From an uncultured Flavobacteriaceae bacterium (lineage in GTDB: Bacteria; Bacteroidota; Bacteroidia; Flavobacteriales; Flavobacteriaceae), in the NCBI GenBank assembly GCA_943787295.1, contig CALSLW010000003.1, forward strand, positions 85,939 through 149,938: DNA of 64,000 nt. Direction: 5' to 3'. The position numbers and the translations under genes are program-made. The notes under the pieces are model-generated. The model searched no databases and was not told the origin of the DNA. It worked only from the letters and a program-made list of their open reading frames with translations. Of the stretch, positions 46,325 to 54,962 are shown piece by piece. Each line of letters opens with the position of its first letter. Position 1 is the first letter of the stretch.

Positions 46325-46445
46325 GGTATAATCGATTTGGGAAAAACAATGTATGTTTTTTATTTCAAATCTAAATTGGGCTATCGTTAATAACTGCCAA
46401 TAACTCCTTTCTTATGCCCTCAAATTATTTGTTAATTTCGTTTTG

Positions 46446-49400
46446 ATGTATTTAATCTTTGACACCGAAACCACGGGATTGCCTAAGCGCTGGAACGCGC
46501 CTTTAACCGATAGTGAAAACTGGCCACGCTGTATTCAAATTGCTTGGCAAATTCACGATGCAAAAGGAGAGGTGATCGCCCATGAAGATTATTTGATTCA
46601 ACCCGACGGTTTCACCATTCCCTTTGATTCTGAACAGGTACACGGAATTTCAACTGCCTTAGCAGAGGATCAAGGAATACCGTTAGAAGAAGTGCTGGAA
46701 AAATTTCACGCAGCGCTTGACCAAGTGGAGTATGTGGTGGGGCACAATGTGTCTTTTGACCGCAATATCATGGGGGCAGAATACCTGCGTGCCGGGCTGT
46801 CCGATGTACTAGAAGGAAAAGCCGTGGTCGATACCTGTACCGAAGAAACAGCGACTTTATGTCAACTCCCCGGCGGTCGTGGGGGCAAGTTTAAATTGCC
46901 TACGCTAAGTGAACTCTACCACTTTCTTTTTCAAGAAAGTTTTGAAGAAGCGCACAATGCCACAGCAGATGTAGAGGCCACTTCTCGCGCTTTCCTAGAA
47001 TTATTGCGTCAAGATCAATTGCATCCCGATGCGTTTGATAACCAACAAGCGCAAACAGTTGATTTAAGAGAACGCAGCCGCCCTTTTGGGTTAATTGGTT
47101 TAACCCATCAAAACCTTAAGCAAGCTTCTGCAGCGCTTAAGAAAGAGGCTTTGCCAAAGGGACCTGCACCAGTTGCCGGAGTTAGCGATGCTCTCGCCGA
47201 TGCACCTTTTGTGCATTTACACAATCACTCTCAGTTTTCTGTCTTGCAAGCGACTTCGCGCATCAATCAATTGGTCGATGCCGCTGCAGACGATAATATG
47301 CAAGCCATTGCCATTACCGATCACGGAAACTTGATGGGCGCTTTTCATTTTATCAAAGCGATTAAAGGGCATAATGCTAAGGTAGAGGATGACCAAAAAA
47401 TCAAGCCGATTATTGGCTGTGAATTTTATGTGTGTGAAGATCACAAAGACAAAACCCGAAGAGATGATGGTTATCAAGTCGTCTTTTTAGCAAAAAATAA
47501 AGCGGGCTATCACAACCTGGCAAAATTGACTTCTGCGGCCTATGTCGATGGCTTTTATTATGTGCCGCGCATTGACCGCAAGCTCGTCGAACAATACAAA
47601 GAACACTTGATCGTGTTGAGTGGAAACACCTATGGAGAAGTACCGGCGAAGATTTTAAATGTTGGAGACAGGCAAGCCGAAGAGGCCTTGCAGTGGTGGC
47701 ATGGGCAATTTGGCGAAGACTTTTATATTGAATTGATGCGCCACGGGGAAGAAGGAGAAGATCGAGCTAATGAGGTATTGATCGAATTTTCCCGCAAGTA
47801 TAACATTCCGCTTATTGCGACAAATAACACCTATTACACCAAGAAGGAAGAGGCGAATGCCCACGATATTTTACTCTGTGTAAAAGATGGGGAGAAGCAA
47901 GCAACGCCCATCGGTCGAGGGCGAGGTTTCCGTTATGGATTTCCTAATCAAGAATATTATTTTAAGGACAGCCAGGAGATGAAAAAGCTGTTTCAAGATG
48001 TGCCAGAAGCCATTTTGAACATTCAAGCTTTGGTCGATAAAATCGAAGCTTTTGAACTTGCTCGAGATGTCTTATTACCCCAGTTTGACATTCCCGAAGA
48101 CTATCAAGTAGCCGATGACCCCGACGGAAAAAAGGGAGAAAACAATTACTTGCGCTATTTGACCTATGAAGGGGCTAAACTGCGCTATAGCGAATTAACG
48201 GAAGAGATCACAGAACGGATTGACTTTGAGTTAGATGTTATTGCCAATACCGGTTACCCGGGGTACTTTTTGATTGTACAAGACTTTATTGCAGCGGCCC
48301 GCGACATGGATGTTTCGGTAGGGCCGGGGCGGGGATCTGCAGCGGGATCTGTGGTGGCATATTGCTTAAAGATCACCAATATTGACCCCATTGAATACGA
48401 CTTACTTTTTGAGCGTTTCTTGAATCCAGACCGGGTGAGTATGCCCGATATCGATATTGACTTTGACGATGAAGGTCGCGGTCGGGTGATGGATTATGTG
48501 ATTGAAAAATACGGTTCTAATCAAGTGGCGCAAATTATTACCTATGGAACCATGGCGGCAAAGTCTTCCATCCGAGATACCGCAAGGGTGCTGGATTTAC
48601 CTTTGGGCGAAGCCGATCGCATTGCTAAATTATTACCCAATATGAAGCTGGGGAAAATCTTTGGTTTAAATGATCAAGAATTGAAAAAGAGCCTGCGCGC
48701 CGATGAGCTTCTAAAGGTCAACGAAATCAAAAACTTGGCCGATGAAGAATCCATCTCTGGGCAAACCATACAACAAGCGAAAGTTTTAGAAGGATCATTG
48801 CGCAACACGGGGATTCACGCCTGTGGGGTGATCATTACCCCAGACGATATTACGCAATTTGTTCCTGTGGCTACCGCCAAAGATTCTGACCTATATGTCA
48901 CCCAATTTGACAACTCGGTTGTAGAAGATGCGGGATTGTTAAAGATGGATTTCTTGGGATTAAAAACCCTGACTTTGATCAAGGACACGGTTAAGCTGGT
49001 CAAATACAAGCACAATATTGATTTAGATCCAGACAGTTTTCCCTTAGATGATGTCAAGACTTATGAGCTTTTTCAACGCGGAGAAACGGTAGGGATTTTC
49101 CAATATGAATCTGCGGGAATGCAAAAGTACCTCAAAGATTTAAAGCCCACCGTTTTTGCCGATTTAATCGCGATGAACGCCTTGTACAGACCTGGGCCGC
49201 TAGAATATATCCCTAGTTTCGTTGACCGAAAAAACGGGAACGAAGAGATCGCTTATGACCTTCCAGCCATGGAAGAATACTTACAAGAGACCTATGGAAT
49301 TACTGTTTATCAAGAGCAAGTGATGCTCTTATCGCAGAAGTTGGCGGGCTTTTCAAAAGGTGATGCAGATGTTTTGCGGAAGGCGATGGGGAAAAAGATT

Positions 49401-50762
49401 TTTGCCCTGCTGCAAAAATTAAAACCACAATTTATCGACGGTGGAAAAGCGAATGGCCACCCCGAAGATGTCCTAGAGAAAATCTGGAAAGACTGGGAAG
49501 CCTTTGCAGCCTATGCCTTTAATAAATCGCACTCTACTTGTTATGCATGGATTGGGTATCAAACAGCTTATTTAAAAGCGCATTATCCTGCAGAATATAT
49601 GGCAGCGGTACTGTCGAACAATATGAACGATATTAAGCAGGTTACCTTCTTTATGGAAGAATGTCGCCGAATGGGACTCAATGTTTTAGGGCCAGATGTC
49701 AATGAGTCCTTTTACAAGTTTACGGTAAACGACGAGCACGCTATTCGCTTTGGGATGGGCGCTGTAAAAGGTGTTGGACGTGGAGCAGTAGAAACCATTA
49801 TCGAGCACCGAAAAGAAGGGAAATACAGTTCGATTTTTGATTTGACCCAGCGCATCGACTTACGCGCAGCGAATAAAAAAGCTTTAGAAAACTTGACCCT
49901 TGCTGGGGGGATGGATTCCTTTGGGAACACCCATCGCGCACAATACTTTAACCCAGATGGAGATGGAGTGACTTTCTTAGAAAAAGCCATACGTTATGGG
50001 GCCAAATACCAAGAGAGTTTAAATTCTTCTCAGACTAATTTATTTGGGGAAGATAGTGCCTTGCAGGTAGAAGAAATTAGAATCCCTCCCTGTGATAGCT
50101 GGGGAACATTAGAACGTCTTAAACAAGAAAAAGAGGTGGTGGGAATTTATCTTTCTGCTCATCCTTTAGATGATTTTAAACGAGAGATGAAACATTTCTC
50201 TTCTGCGTCATTAACGGTATTAAGTGATCTTGATCCATTAGTGAATCGGGAATTGAGTTTTGGGGGGATTGTCAATGGAGTGGATCATCGAATTTCAAAA
50301 AACGGAAAGGGCTGGGCGATTTTCCAATTAGAAGATTTTAATGAGCAGTATGAGTTTAAAATCTTTGGAGAAGAGTATTTAAAGTACCGTCATTTTTTAA
50401 TTCCTAATGGCTTTATTCGCGTGAGGGTAAAGATAGTGGAAGGTTGGCGCAATCGCGAAACGGGGAAAGTAGGCGCGCCTCGAATGCAGTTTGTGGCTTT
50501 TGAGATGCTTCACGATACTTTAACTAAAAATGTAAAGCGTTTGACCCTTCAATTAGATTTGGAGCAGCTCAATTCAGATCTAGTTCAACAAATTAGCGAT
50601 ATTGTTCAATCTCATAAGGGCGATAAAACCTTGATGGTAGATGTGTTTCACAATGCAGAACAAATTAAGTTGACCTTACCTAGTAGAAAGCAAAAAGTGG
50701 ATGTTTCCAACGAACTTTTAGATCATTTGGAAAGTGAAAACTTATTGTATAAATTGAACTAA
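46446..50762 (+). CDS. dnaE: DNA polymerase III alpha subunit with fused proofreading exonuclease
   Basis: Replicative polymerase of 1,438 residues. An N-terminal DEDDh exonuclease (LIFDTETTGLPKRW, VVGHNVSFDRNI, AHNATADVEAT) precedes the DnaE1 body. The body has a PHP domain (VHLHNHSQFSVLQ, AIAITDHGNLMG), polymerase core aspartates in SMPDIDIDFDDEGR with GPGRGSAAGSVVAY, helix-hairpin-helix and OB-fold regions. A standalone epsilon subunit is therefore not needed for proofreading. This exonuclease fusion is usual in Bacteroidota. The start is ATG 46446; the TTG one codon earlier is ignored. Confidence 0.96.
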   Translation: MYLIFDTETTGLPKRWNAPLTDSENWPRCIQIAWQIHDAKGEVIAHEDYLIQPDGFTIPFDSEQVHGISTALAEDQGIPLEEVLEKFHAALDQVEYVVGHNVSFDRNIMGAEYLRAGLSDVLEGKAVVDTCTEETATLCQLPGGRGGKFKLPTLSELYHFLFQESFEEAHNATADVEATSRAFLELLRQDQLHPDAFDNQQAQTVDLRERSRPFGLIGLTHQNLKQASAALKKEALPKGPAPVAGVSDALADAPFVHLHNHSQFSVLQATSRINQLVDAAADDNMQAIAITDHGNLMGAFHFIKAIKGHNAKVEDDQKIKPIIGCEFYVCEDHKDKTRRDDGYQVVFLAKNKAGYHNLAKLTSAAYVDGFYYVPRIDRKLVEQYKEHLIVLSGNTYGEVPAKILNVGDRQAEEALQWWHGQFGEDFYIELMRHGEEGEDRANEVLIEFSRKYNIPLIATNNTYYTKKEEANAHDILLCVKDGEKQATPIGRGRGFRYGFPNQEYYFKDSQEMKKLFQDVPEAILNIQALVDKIEAFELARDVLLPQFDIPEDYQVADDPDGKKGENNYLRYLTYEGAKLRYSELTEEITERIDFELDVIANTGYPGYFLIVQDFIAAARDMDVSVGPGRGSAAGSVVAYCLKITNIDPIEYDLLFERFLNPDRVSMPDIDIDFDDEGRGRVMDYVIEKYGSNQVAQIITYGTMAAKSSIRDTARVLDLPLGEADRIAKLLPNMKLGKIFGLNDQELKKSLRADELLKVNEIKNLADEESISGQTIQQAKVLEGSLRNTGIHACGVIITPDDITQFVPVATAKDSDLYVTQFDNSVVEDAGLLKMDFLGLKTLTLIKDTVKLVKYKHNIDLDPDSFPLDDVKTYELFQRGETVGIFQYESAGMQKYLKDLKPTVFADLIAMNALYRPGPLEYIPSFVDRKNGNEEIAYDLPAMEEYLQETYGITVYQEQVMLLSQKLAGFSKGDADVLRKAMGKKIFALLQKLKPQFIDGGKANGHPEDVLEKIWKDWEAFAAYAFNKSHSTCYAWIGYQTAYLKAHYPAEYMAAVLSNNMNDIKQVTFFMEECRRMGLNVLGPDVNESFYKFTVNDEHAIRFGMGAVKGVGRGAVETIIEHRKEGKYSSIFDLTQRIDLRAANKKALENLTLAGGMDSFGNTHRAQYFNPDGDGVTFLEKAIRYGAKYQESLNSSQTNLFGEDSALQVEEIRIPPCDSWGTLERLKQEKEVVGIYLSAHPLDDFKREMKHFSSASLTVLSDLDPLVNRELSFGGIVNGVDHRISKNGKGWAIFQLEDFNEQYEFKIFGEEYLKYRHFLIPNGFIRVRVKIVEGWRNRETGKVGAPRMQFVAFEMLHDTLTKNVKRLTLQLDLEQLNSDLVQQISDIVQSHKGDKTLMVDVFHNAEQIKLTLPSRKQKVDVSNELLDHLESENLLYKLN

Positions 50763-50810
50763 AGATTAACTTAGTTGATGATTGTATAAAAGAAAGCAAT
50801 TTAAGTTGTG

Positions 50811-50839
50811 TTGTAACGTTGTGAAATTAAATACATTTG
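50811..50839 (+). promoter_or_regulatory. Promoter of trxA
   Basis: TTG at 50811-50813, 18 bases, TACATTTG at 50832-50839 (TAnnTTTG). The transcript would start near 50846, nine bases before the trxA ATG. Confidence 0.65.
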
Positions 50840-50854
50840 TTAAAAATAAATATT

Positions 50855-51172
50855 ATGGCATTAGAAATAACCGATGCTTCTTTCGAAGAAGTAGTATTAA
50901 AATCAGATAAACCAGTAATGGTAGACTTTTGGGCAGCCTGGTGTGGACCTTGTCGTATGGTAGGACCTATCATCGATGAAATTAGTTCTGACTATGAAGG
51001 CAAAGCCGTTGTTGGGAAATTGGATGTAGATGCCAATCAAGAATTCGCCGCAAAATATGGCGTGCGTAACATCCCTACTGTTTTAGTCTTTAAAGACGGA
51101 GAAGTAGTGGGTCGCCAAGTAGGTGTTGCACCAAAAACCACTTATGCACAAGCATTAGATACATTATTATAA
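50855..51172 (+). CDS. trxA: Thioredoxin
   Basis: Cytoplasmic dithiol-disulphide reductant of 105 residues. The redox site is WAAWCGPCRMV, with the buried aspartate in PVMVDFW and the cis-proline in RNIPTVLVF. The start is the ATG at 50855 (MALEITDASF), confirmed by the promoter just upstream; a frame extension to 50837 overlaps the -7 box. It is a single gene ended by the terminator at 51195. Confidence 0.96.
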   Translation: MALEITDASFEEVVLKSDKPVMVDFWAAWCGPCRMVGPIIDEISSDYEGKAVVGKLDVDANQEFAAKYGVRNIPTVLVFKDGEVVGRQVGVAPKTTYAQALDTLL

Positions 51173-51194
51173 GTCTTCCTTTTTTAAATTGCAT

Positions 51195-51224
51195 AGCCCT
51201 TCTCTATAGTGGGGCTTTTTTTTG
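51195..51224 (+). terminator. Intrinsic terminator of trxA
   Basis: AGCCCT at 51195-51200 pairs with GGGGCT at 51211-51216 (one G.U), followed by eight or more T, 22 bases after the stop codon. Confidence 0.8.
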
Positions 51225-51334
51225 CCCTTATTTAGGTTAAATTAGCTCCCAGTCGAAAGCTGAAATTATTTACTATTTTCTTAGAAGATTTATTTGGGAA
51301 AACCAAAATGGGGTGTATATTTGCACCCATTCTA

Positions 51335-51408
51335 GGTCTGGTAGTTCAGTTGGTTAGAATACCTGCCTGTCACGCAGGGGGTCGCGGGTTCGAGTCCCGT
51401 CCAGACCG
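51335..51408 (+). tRNA. tRNA-Asp (GTC)
   Basis: Complete 74-base cloverleaf without encoded CCA. The acceptor stem is GGTCTGG/CCAGACC with discriminator G. The D arm lies around GTTCAGTTGGTTAGAAT. The anticodon stem is CCTGC/GCAGG with GTC at 51369-51371. The T arm is CGGG-TTCGAGT-CCCG. The 3' end is duplicated at 56271, marking it as an integration site. Confidence 0.97.
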
Positions 51409-51432
51409 CTCAAACACCCCGAAAGCTCAATG
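51388..51432 (+). repeat. Left attachment site (attL) inside tRNA-Asp
   Basis: 45 bases, from GTTCGAG in the T loop through the discriminator and into the terminator stem, that are identical to 56271-56315 in direct orientation. Use of a tRNA 3' end plus its terminator as core is typical for tyrosine integrases. Confidence 0.85.
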
Positions 51433-51454
51433 CTTACGGGGTTTTGTTTTTTTT
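51417..51454 (+). terminator. Terminator of tRNA-Asp
   Basis: CCCCG-A-AAGC, loop TCAAT, GCTT-A-CGGGG at 51417-51441, followed by TTTTGTTTTTTTTT. The second copy of the attachment core at 56300-56324 has the same hairpin with changes that keep pairing. Confidence 0.88.
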
Positions 51455-51474
51455 TGTGGGTCGGGGTGTGGGTC
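51455..51474 (+). repeat. Left arm-type repeats, TGTGGGTC twice
   Basis: TGTGGGTC at 51455-51462 and 51467-51474: identical octamers with a 12-base period, 23 bases inside the attL core. They match the three repeats at the right end of the same element. Confidence 0.7.
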
Positions 51475-51492
51475 CAAACTCTTTTTTTAGCA

Positions 51493-51585
51493 TTAAAAGA
51501 TGTGACTGATCCGAGCGATTTGACCATGCTCTGGATGATGCAAAAATCCCTCGATTGCTTTAATCGATCGATAGCCATTTTTATC
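51493..51585 (-). pseudogene. Last 30 codons of a phage phosphoesterase gene (left copy)
   Basis: On the minus strand this reads DKNGYRSIKAIEGFLHH... to ...ISHIF and a stop. It equals the C-terminus of the longer copy at 56376-56891 except for two residues (Lys/Arg and Arg/Trp). It is cut exactly where a tRNA 3' end begins (51586). The remnant cannot be expressed as a protein on its own and serves as a marker of the original element. Confidence 0.75.
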
Positions 51586-51610
51586 GAGGGTTCGAATCCC
51601 TTCCTCTCTG
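51586..51610 (+). pseudogene. 3' end of a second tRNA gene (probably tRNA-Ser type)
   Basis: GAGGG-TTCGAAT-CCCTT forms a T arm with one wobble pair, then CCTCTCT as 3' acceptor strand, discriminator G, and no 5' half. The downstream hairpin at 51624 looks like that gene's own terminator. Serine-type is suggested by resemblance of the 3' strand and T arm; isotype is uncertain. Fragments like this normally mark the far end of an integrated element. Confidence 0.6.
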
Positions 51611-51623
51611 CAATTTCCAATAA

Positions 51624-51652
51624 AGCTCTTGAATTTCAAGGGCTTTTTTTTT
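51624..51652 (+). terminator. Terminator behind the tRNA fragment
   Basis: AGCTCTTGA, loop ATT, TCAAGGGCT (nine pairs, one G.U) followed by nine T. Confidence 0.8.
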
Positions 51653-51687
51653 AGAAGCATTTTTACTCTAAATTGTAGGAAATTTGA

Positions 51688-53604
51688 TTGAATAAAAACA
51701 GCACGTTGAGATTTAATGATTCAAAGGTAATATTCGTCATGGGCGTTTCTGGTGTGGGTAAAAGCACCATTGGAAGTCAATTAGCAAAAGCACTAGGAGT
51801 GCCTTTTTATGATGGAGATGATTACCACCCCAAGGCAAATATTGAAAAAATGGAGAAGGGTCAACCATTAACAGATGATGACAGGTTCGGTTGGTTACAG
51901 CAACTTAATCATTTAGCATCTAATCAATTAAAGATACAGGGATGCGTCATTGCTTGTTCTGCACTCAAGGAAAGTTACCGACAAATTTTACAAAAGGATA
52001 TTCAGGGAAGTGTAACATGGGTGTTTTTGTCTGGTACTTTTGAAACGGTCAAAAAAAGAATACTCGCTCGAAAAAATCATTTTATGGGTGAGACCTTACT
52101 ACAATCTCAATTTGACACCTTGGAAGAACCCCTTAATGCAATTAAAATAGATATACGTTCAACTCCTGATGAAATAATTACTGTTTTAAAAAACACTATG
52201 CAGGAAAAAACACAGTTTGGCGTTCTTGGTTTGGGCGTGATGGGAAAAAGTTTGAGTAGAAATCTAGCCCAAAAAGGCTTTCAGCTCTCCTTGTTTAATC
52301 GTCATGTAGACACCTTAGAAGAAAAGGTTGCGCTGAAGATGGTGAATGAGCACCAAGAGCTAGCTTCGGCACTTCCGTTCGATGATCTGGCCTCTTTTGT
52401 GCAGTCTCTTCAAGTTCCAAGAAAGATTATGTTAATGGTCAATGCAGGAGAAACGGTTGATCGTGTTATTGATGATCTGCTTCCTCATTTATCTGCAAAT
52501 GACATTTTAATTGACGGAGGGAACTCGAACTATCTTAAAACAAAAGAACGTTTCGATTATTTAAAAAGTAAGCACATTCATTTTGTTGGTGCTGGGGTGT
52601 CTGGCGGCGAAGAAGGTGCTTTGAAAGGTCCCTGTATAATGCCAAGTGGCGATGAGAAAGCCTATATTGAGGTTCGTCCTTTTTTGGAAGCGATAGCAGC
52701 TAGAGACAAGGATGATCGCGCTTGTTGTGCTTACATAGGCAATGAGGGTAGTGGGCATTTTGTTAAAATGGTGCACAATGGTATTGAGTATGTAGAAATG
52801 CAACTTCTGGCAGAAGTCTATGCTCTCCTGAAATCATTGGGGTATAATTTAGATGAAATTGCCAACATATTAGCCTCATGGAAAGAAACTACTGCGAGTT
52901 ATTTACTTGATATATCGATCGATATTCTACGTAAAAAAGAAGGTTCCGATTGGTTGGTGAATAAAATACTGGATAAGGCTGGTAATAAAGGCACCGGTAA
53001 CTGGACTACGATTGCGACTGCCCAAAAGGGTATACCCAGTACAATGATAGCCACTGCACTCTTTGCTCGCTATGCCTCTGCCTTCAAAGAAGAAAGAGTT
53101 GCAGCGAGTGCGCATTTTGAACAAAAGAAAAAACAAGCGCCAAGTATTTCAAAAAAAGAGATCATGGAAGCTTACCAATTTGCTCGAATCATTAACCATT
53201 ACCAAGGCTTTAGGCTTATTGCAGAAGCCTCTAAAAAATACGGATGGAACATCAATTTAAGTGAGCTTGCTCGAATTTGGACCAATGGATGTATCATAAA
53301 GTCCGATTTGATGGTCGAATTAGTAGAAGTGTTAAAGGAACAGGAAAACATACTTAATAATGCAACTTTAGTAAAGCAATTGTTGTCGCTAAAACCATCC
53401 ATTAAAAAAGTGGTTGCGGCAGGAGTATTGAGTGAATTGCCAATACCGTGTTTGAGCGAATCGATACAGTTCTTAAATAATTTTGCGGTGGCCATTTCAA
53501 CGGCAAATATCATTCAAGCTCAACGCGATTATTTTGGCGCACACACGTATCAACGTACGGATGACCAAACGGGAAAATCTCACCATACAAATTGGTCGGA
53601 ATAA
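51688..53604 (+). CDS. Gluconokinase fused to 6-phosphogluconate dehydrogenase
   Basis: One 638-residue polypeptide for two successive steps: gluconate to 6-phosphogluconate, then oxidative decarboxylation to ribulose 5-phosphate. Residues 1-170 are GntK (P-loop MGVSGVGKSTIGS, FYDGDDYHPKANIEKM, LTDDDRFGWL, CSALKESYR). Residues 175-638 are a full-length decarboxylating 6PGDH (FGVLGLGVMGKSLSRNL, LIDGGNSNYLKTKERF, GVSGGEEGALKGPCIMPSG, catalytic VKMVHNGIEY). The frame starts at TTG 51688 right after an in-frame stop; no ATG precedes the P-loop. It heads an apparent operon with a transporter (21-base gap) and an SDR. Confidence 0.93.
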   Translation: MNKNSTLRFNDSKVIFVMGVSGVGKSTIGSQLAKALGVPFYDGDDYHPKANIEKMEKGQPLTDDDRFGWLQQLNHLASNQLKIQGCVIACSALKESYRQILQKDIQGSVTWVFLSGTFETVKKRILARKNHFMGETLLQSQFDTLEEPLNAIKIDIRSTPDEIITVLKNTMQEKTQFGVLGLGVMGKSLSRNLAQKGFQLSLFNRHVDTLEEKVALKMVNEHQELASALPFDDLASFVQSLQVPRKIMLMVNAGETVDRVIDDLLPHLSANDILIDGGNSNYLKTKERFDYLKSKHIHFVGAGVSGGEEGALKGPCIMPSGDEKAYIEVRPFLEAIAARDKDDRACCAYIGNEGSGHFVKMVHNGIEYVEMQLLAEVYALLKSLGYNLDEIANILASWKETTASYLLDISIDILRKKEGSDWLVNKILDKAGNKGTGNWTTIATAQKGIPSTMIATALFARYASAFKEERVAASAHFEQKKKQAPSISKKEIMEAYQFARIINHYQGFRLIAEASKKYGWNINLSELARIWTNGCIIKSDLMVELVEVLKEQENILNNATLVKQLLSLKPSIKKVVAAGVLSELPIPCLSESIQFLNNFAVAISTANIIQAQRDYFGAHTYQRTDDQTGKSHHTNWSE

Positions 53605-53625
53605 TATAAAATTAAACATTACCAA

Positions 53626-54900
53626 ATGGCTGTAACTGAACAAAAAAAGTCTTTATTAAAAAAAATCATTACTCTTTTATTGGGCTTTGGCCCTGGTATT
53701 TTTGCCATAGGCTATACCATTGGTACAGGAAGTGTTACCTCAATGATTGTCGCAGGAAGTAAATTTGGGATGCAATTGCTATGGGTGCTTTTATTGAGTT
53801 GTTTTTTTTCGGGCATTTTAATGTTTGCCTATGGCAACTATGCCCTAATCACAAACGAAACAGCCTTATATGGCTTCAGAAAGCATTTGAAATACGGCAA
53901 ATTTTTAGCGCTGTTAATTATAGTAGGGATAACCTTTGGACAATGGAATTCTTTGATGGGAATATTGGGGATTTCGGCCAATATTATTTTTGAAATACTT
54001 GCCTTGAATTTTGGAGGTTTGGCAGGGTATCAATATGAAATTGTTTTGACGATTGCCGTTTTGGTTATCGTTATATTTTATTTATTAATGCTTGTGGGTA
54101 GGTATTCATTTTTCGAGAAAATACTAATTGTATTTGTGTCCCTAATGGGCTTTTCATTTATTCTTTCCCTGTTTTTTGTTCAGCCATTACCAATCGATGT
54201 GGTGCATGGATTAATCCCAACTATTCCAAAAGTGACTGGTGGAAAAATGTTGGTTGCCGCTTTTGTCGGAACAACAATGGCATCGGCCACTTTTTTATCT
54301 CGACCATTGTTTATTAAAGGAAAGGGATGGACCATTAAAAATTTAGACCAACAAAAGAAAGATTCCATTACCGCTGCTATCTTGATTTTCGTGATTAGTG
54401 GAACCATAATGGCTGTTGCTGCGGGGGCATTATATCATCAAGGAAAAGAAGTGACCCACGTATTGGATATGGCCAATACACTAGAGCCTGTTGCAGGAAA
54501 ATGGGCCGTTACCCTATTTTTCTTTGGGGCACTGAGTGCAGGTTTGTCCTCAATTTTTCCTTGTTTGTTGATCGCTCCTTTGTTGGTTGCAGATTATCAA
54601 TCGGGAACCTTAGATACAAATTCCCGTCAATTTAGATTAATCACTGCTATTGCATGTTGTGTAGCCTTGATTGGCCCAGCATTTGGCGCCAACCCCATTG
54701 AAATTCAAATCCTCTCCCAGGTGTTTAACGTATTTGTTCTTCCTGCTGTGGTTTTAGGAATCATATTATTGCTTCGTCAAAAAAAGGTGATGAATGAATA
54801 CAAGACTAGCACAGGGGTGTATATTGGAATGTATGGGGCGTTATTCTTTTCGCTAGTGATTTCATATAACGGAATTTTGGGTTTAATGAACTACCTATAA
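53626..54900 (+). CDS. Nramp-fold transporter without the canonical metal-binding motifs
   Basis: Inner-membrane protein of 424 residues with about eleven helices and the overall Nramp pattern: GFGPGIFAIGYTIGTGSVTSMIVAGSKFGMQLLWVLLL in helix 1-2, GQWNSLMG, and AAFVGTTMASATFL in helix 6. The metal-site DPGN of helix 1 is replaced by GTGS and the MPH of helix 6 is absent, so divalent metal transport is doubtful. It sits between GntK-Gnd and an SDR in one transcription unit, where a sugar-acid permease is expected. Gluconate or a related acid is the natural guess, but that is inference from neighbours. Confidence 0.8.
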   Translation: MAVTEQKKSLLKKIITLLLGFGPGIFAIGYTIGTGSVTSMIVAGSKFGMQLLWVLLLSCFFSGILMFAYGNYALITNETALYGFRKHLKYGKFLALLIIVGITFGQWNSLMGILGISANIIFEILALNFGGLAGYQYEIVLTIAVLVIVIFYLLMLVGRYSFFEKILIVFVSLMGFSFILSLFFVQPLPIDVVHGLIPTIPKVTGGKMLVAAFVGTTMASATFLSRPLFIKGKGWTIKNLDQQKKDSITAAILIFVISGTIMAVAAGALYHQGKEVTHVLDMANTLEPVAGKWAVTLFFFGALSAGLSSIFPCLLIAPLLVADYQSGTLDTNSRQFRLITAIACCVALIGPAFGANPIEIQILSQVFNVFVLPAVVLGIILLLRQKKVMNEYKTSTGVYIGMYGALFFSLVISYNGILGLMNYL

Positions 54901-54962
54901 GTCAAAGAATTAAACTGAACTAGGTGCAAAAAACAGTAATAACACGATCAACATAAATAACA

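Noticed and set aside
46325..46445. Terminal inverted repeats or IS ends around the RAYT gene
   Set aside because: Apart from a half-palindrome near 46372 no paired ends or target duplication were found; the gene looks domesticated.
46446..47100. DnaQ-like exonuclease fused to DnaE as a possible novelty
   Set aside because: This N-terminal fusion is the usual form of DnaE in Bacteroidota.
51354..51620. An 88-codon minus-strand frame across tRNA-Asp, its terminator and the tRNA fragment
   Set aside because: It is the antisense reading of two tRNA 3' ends (typical RKGFEPS and DGTRTRDP artefact peptides), an intrinsic terminator and a phosphoesterase remnant.
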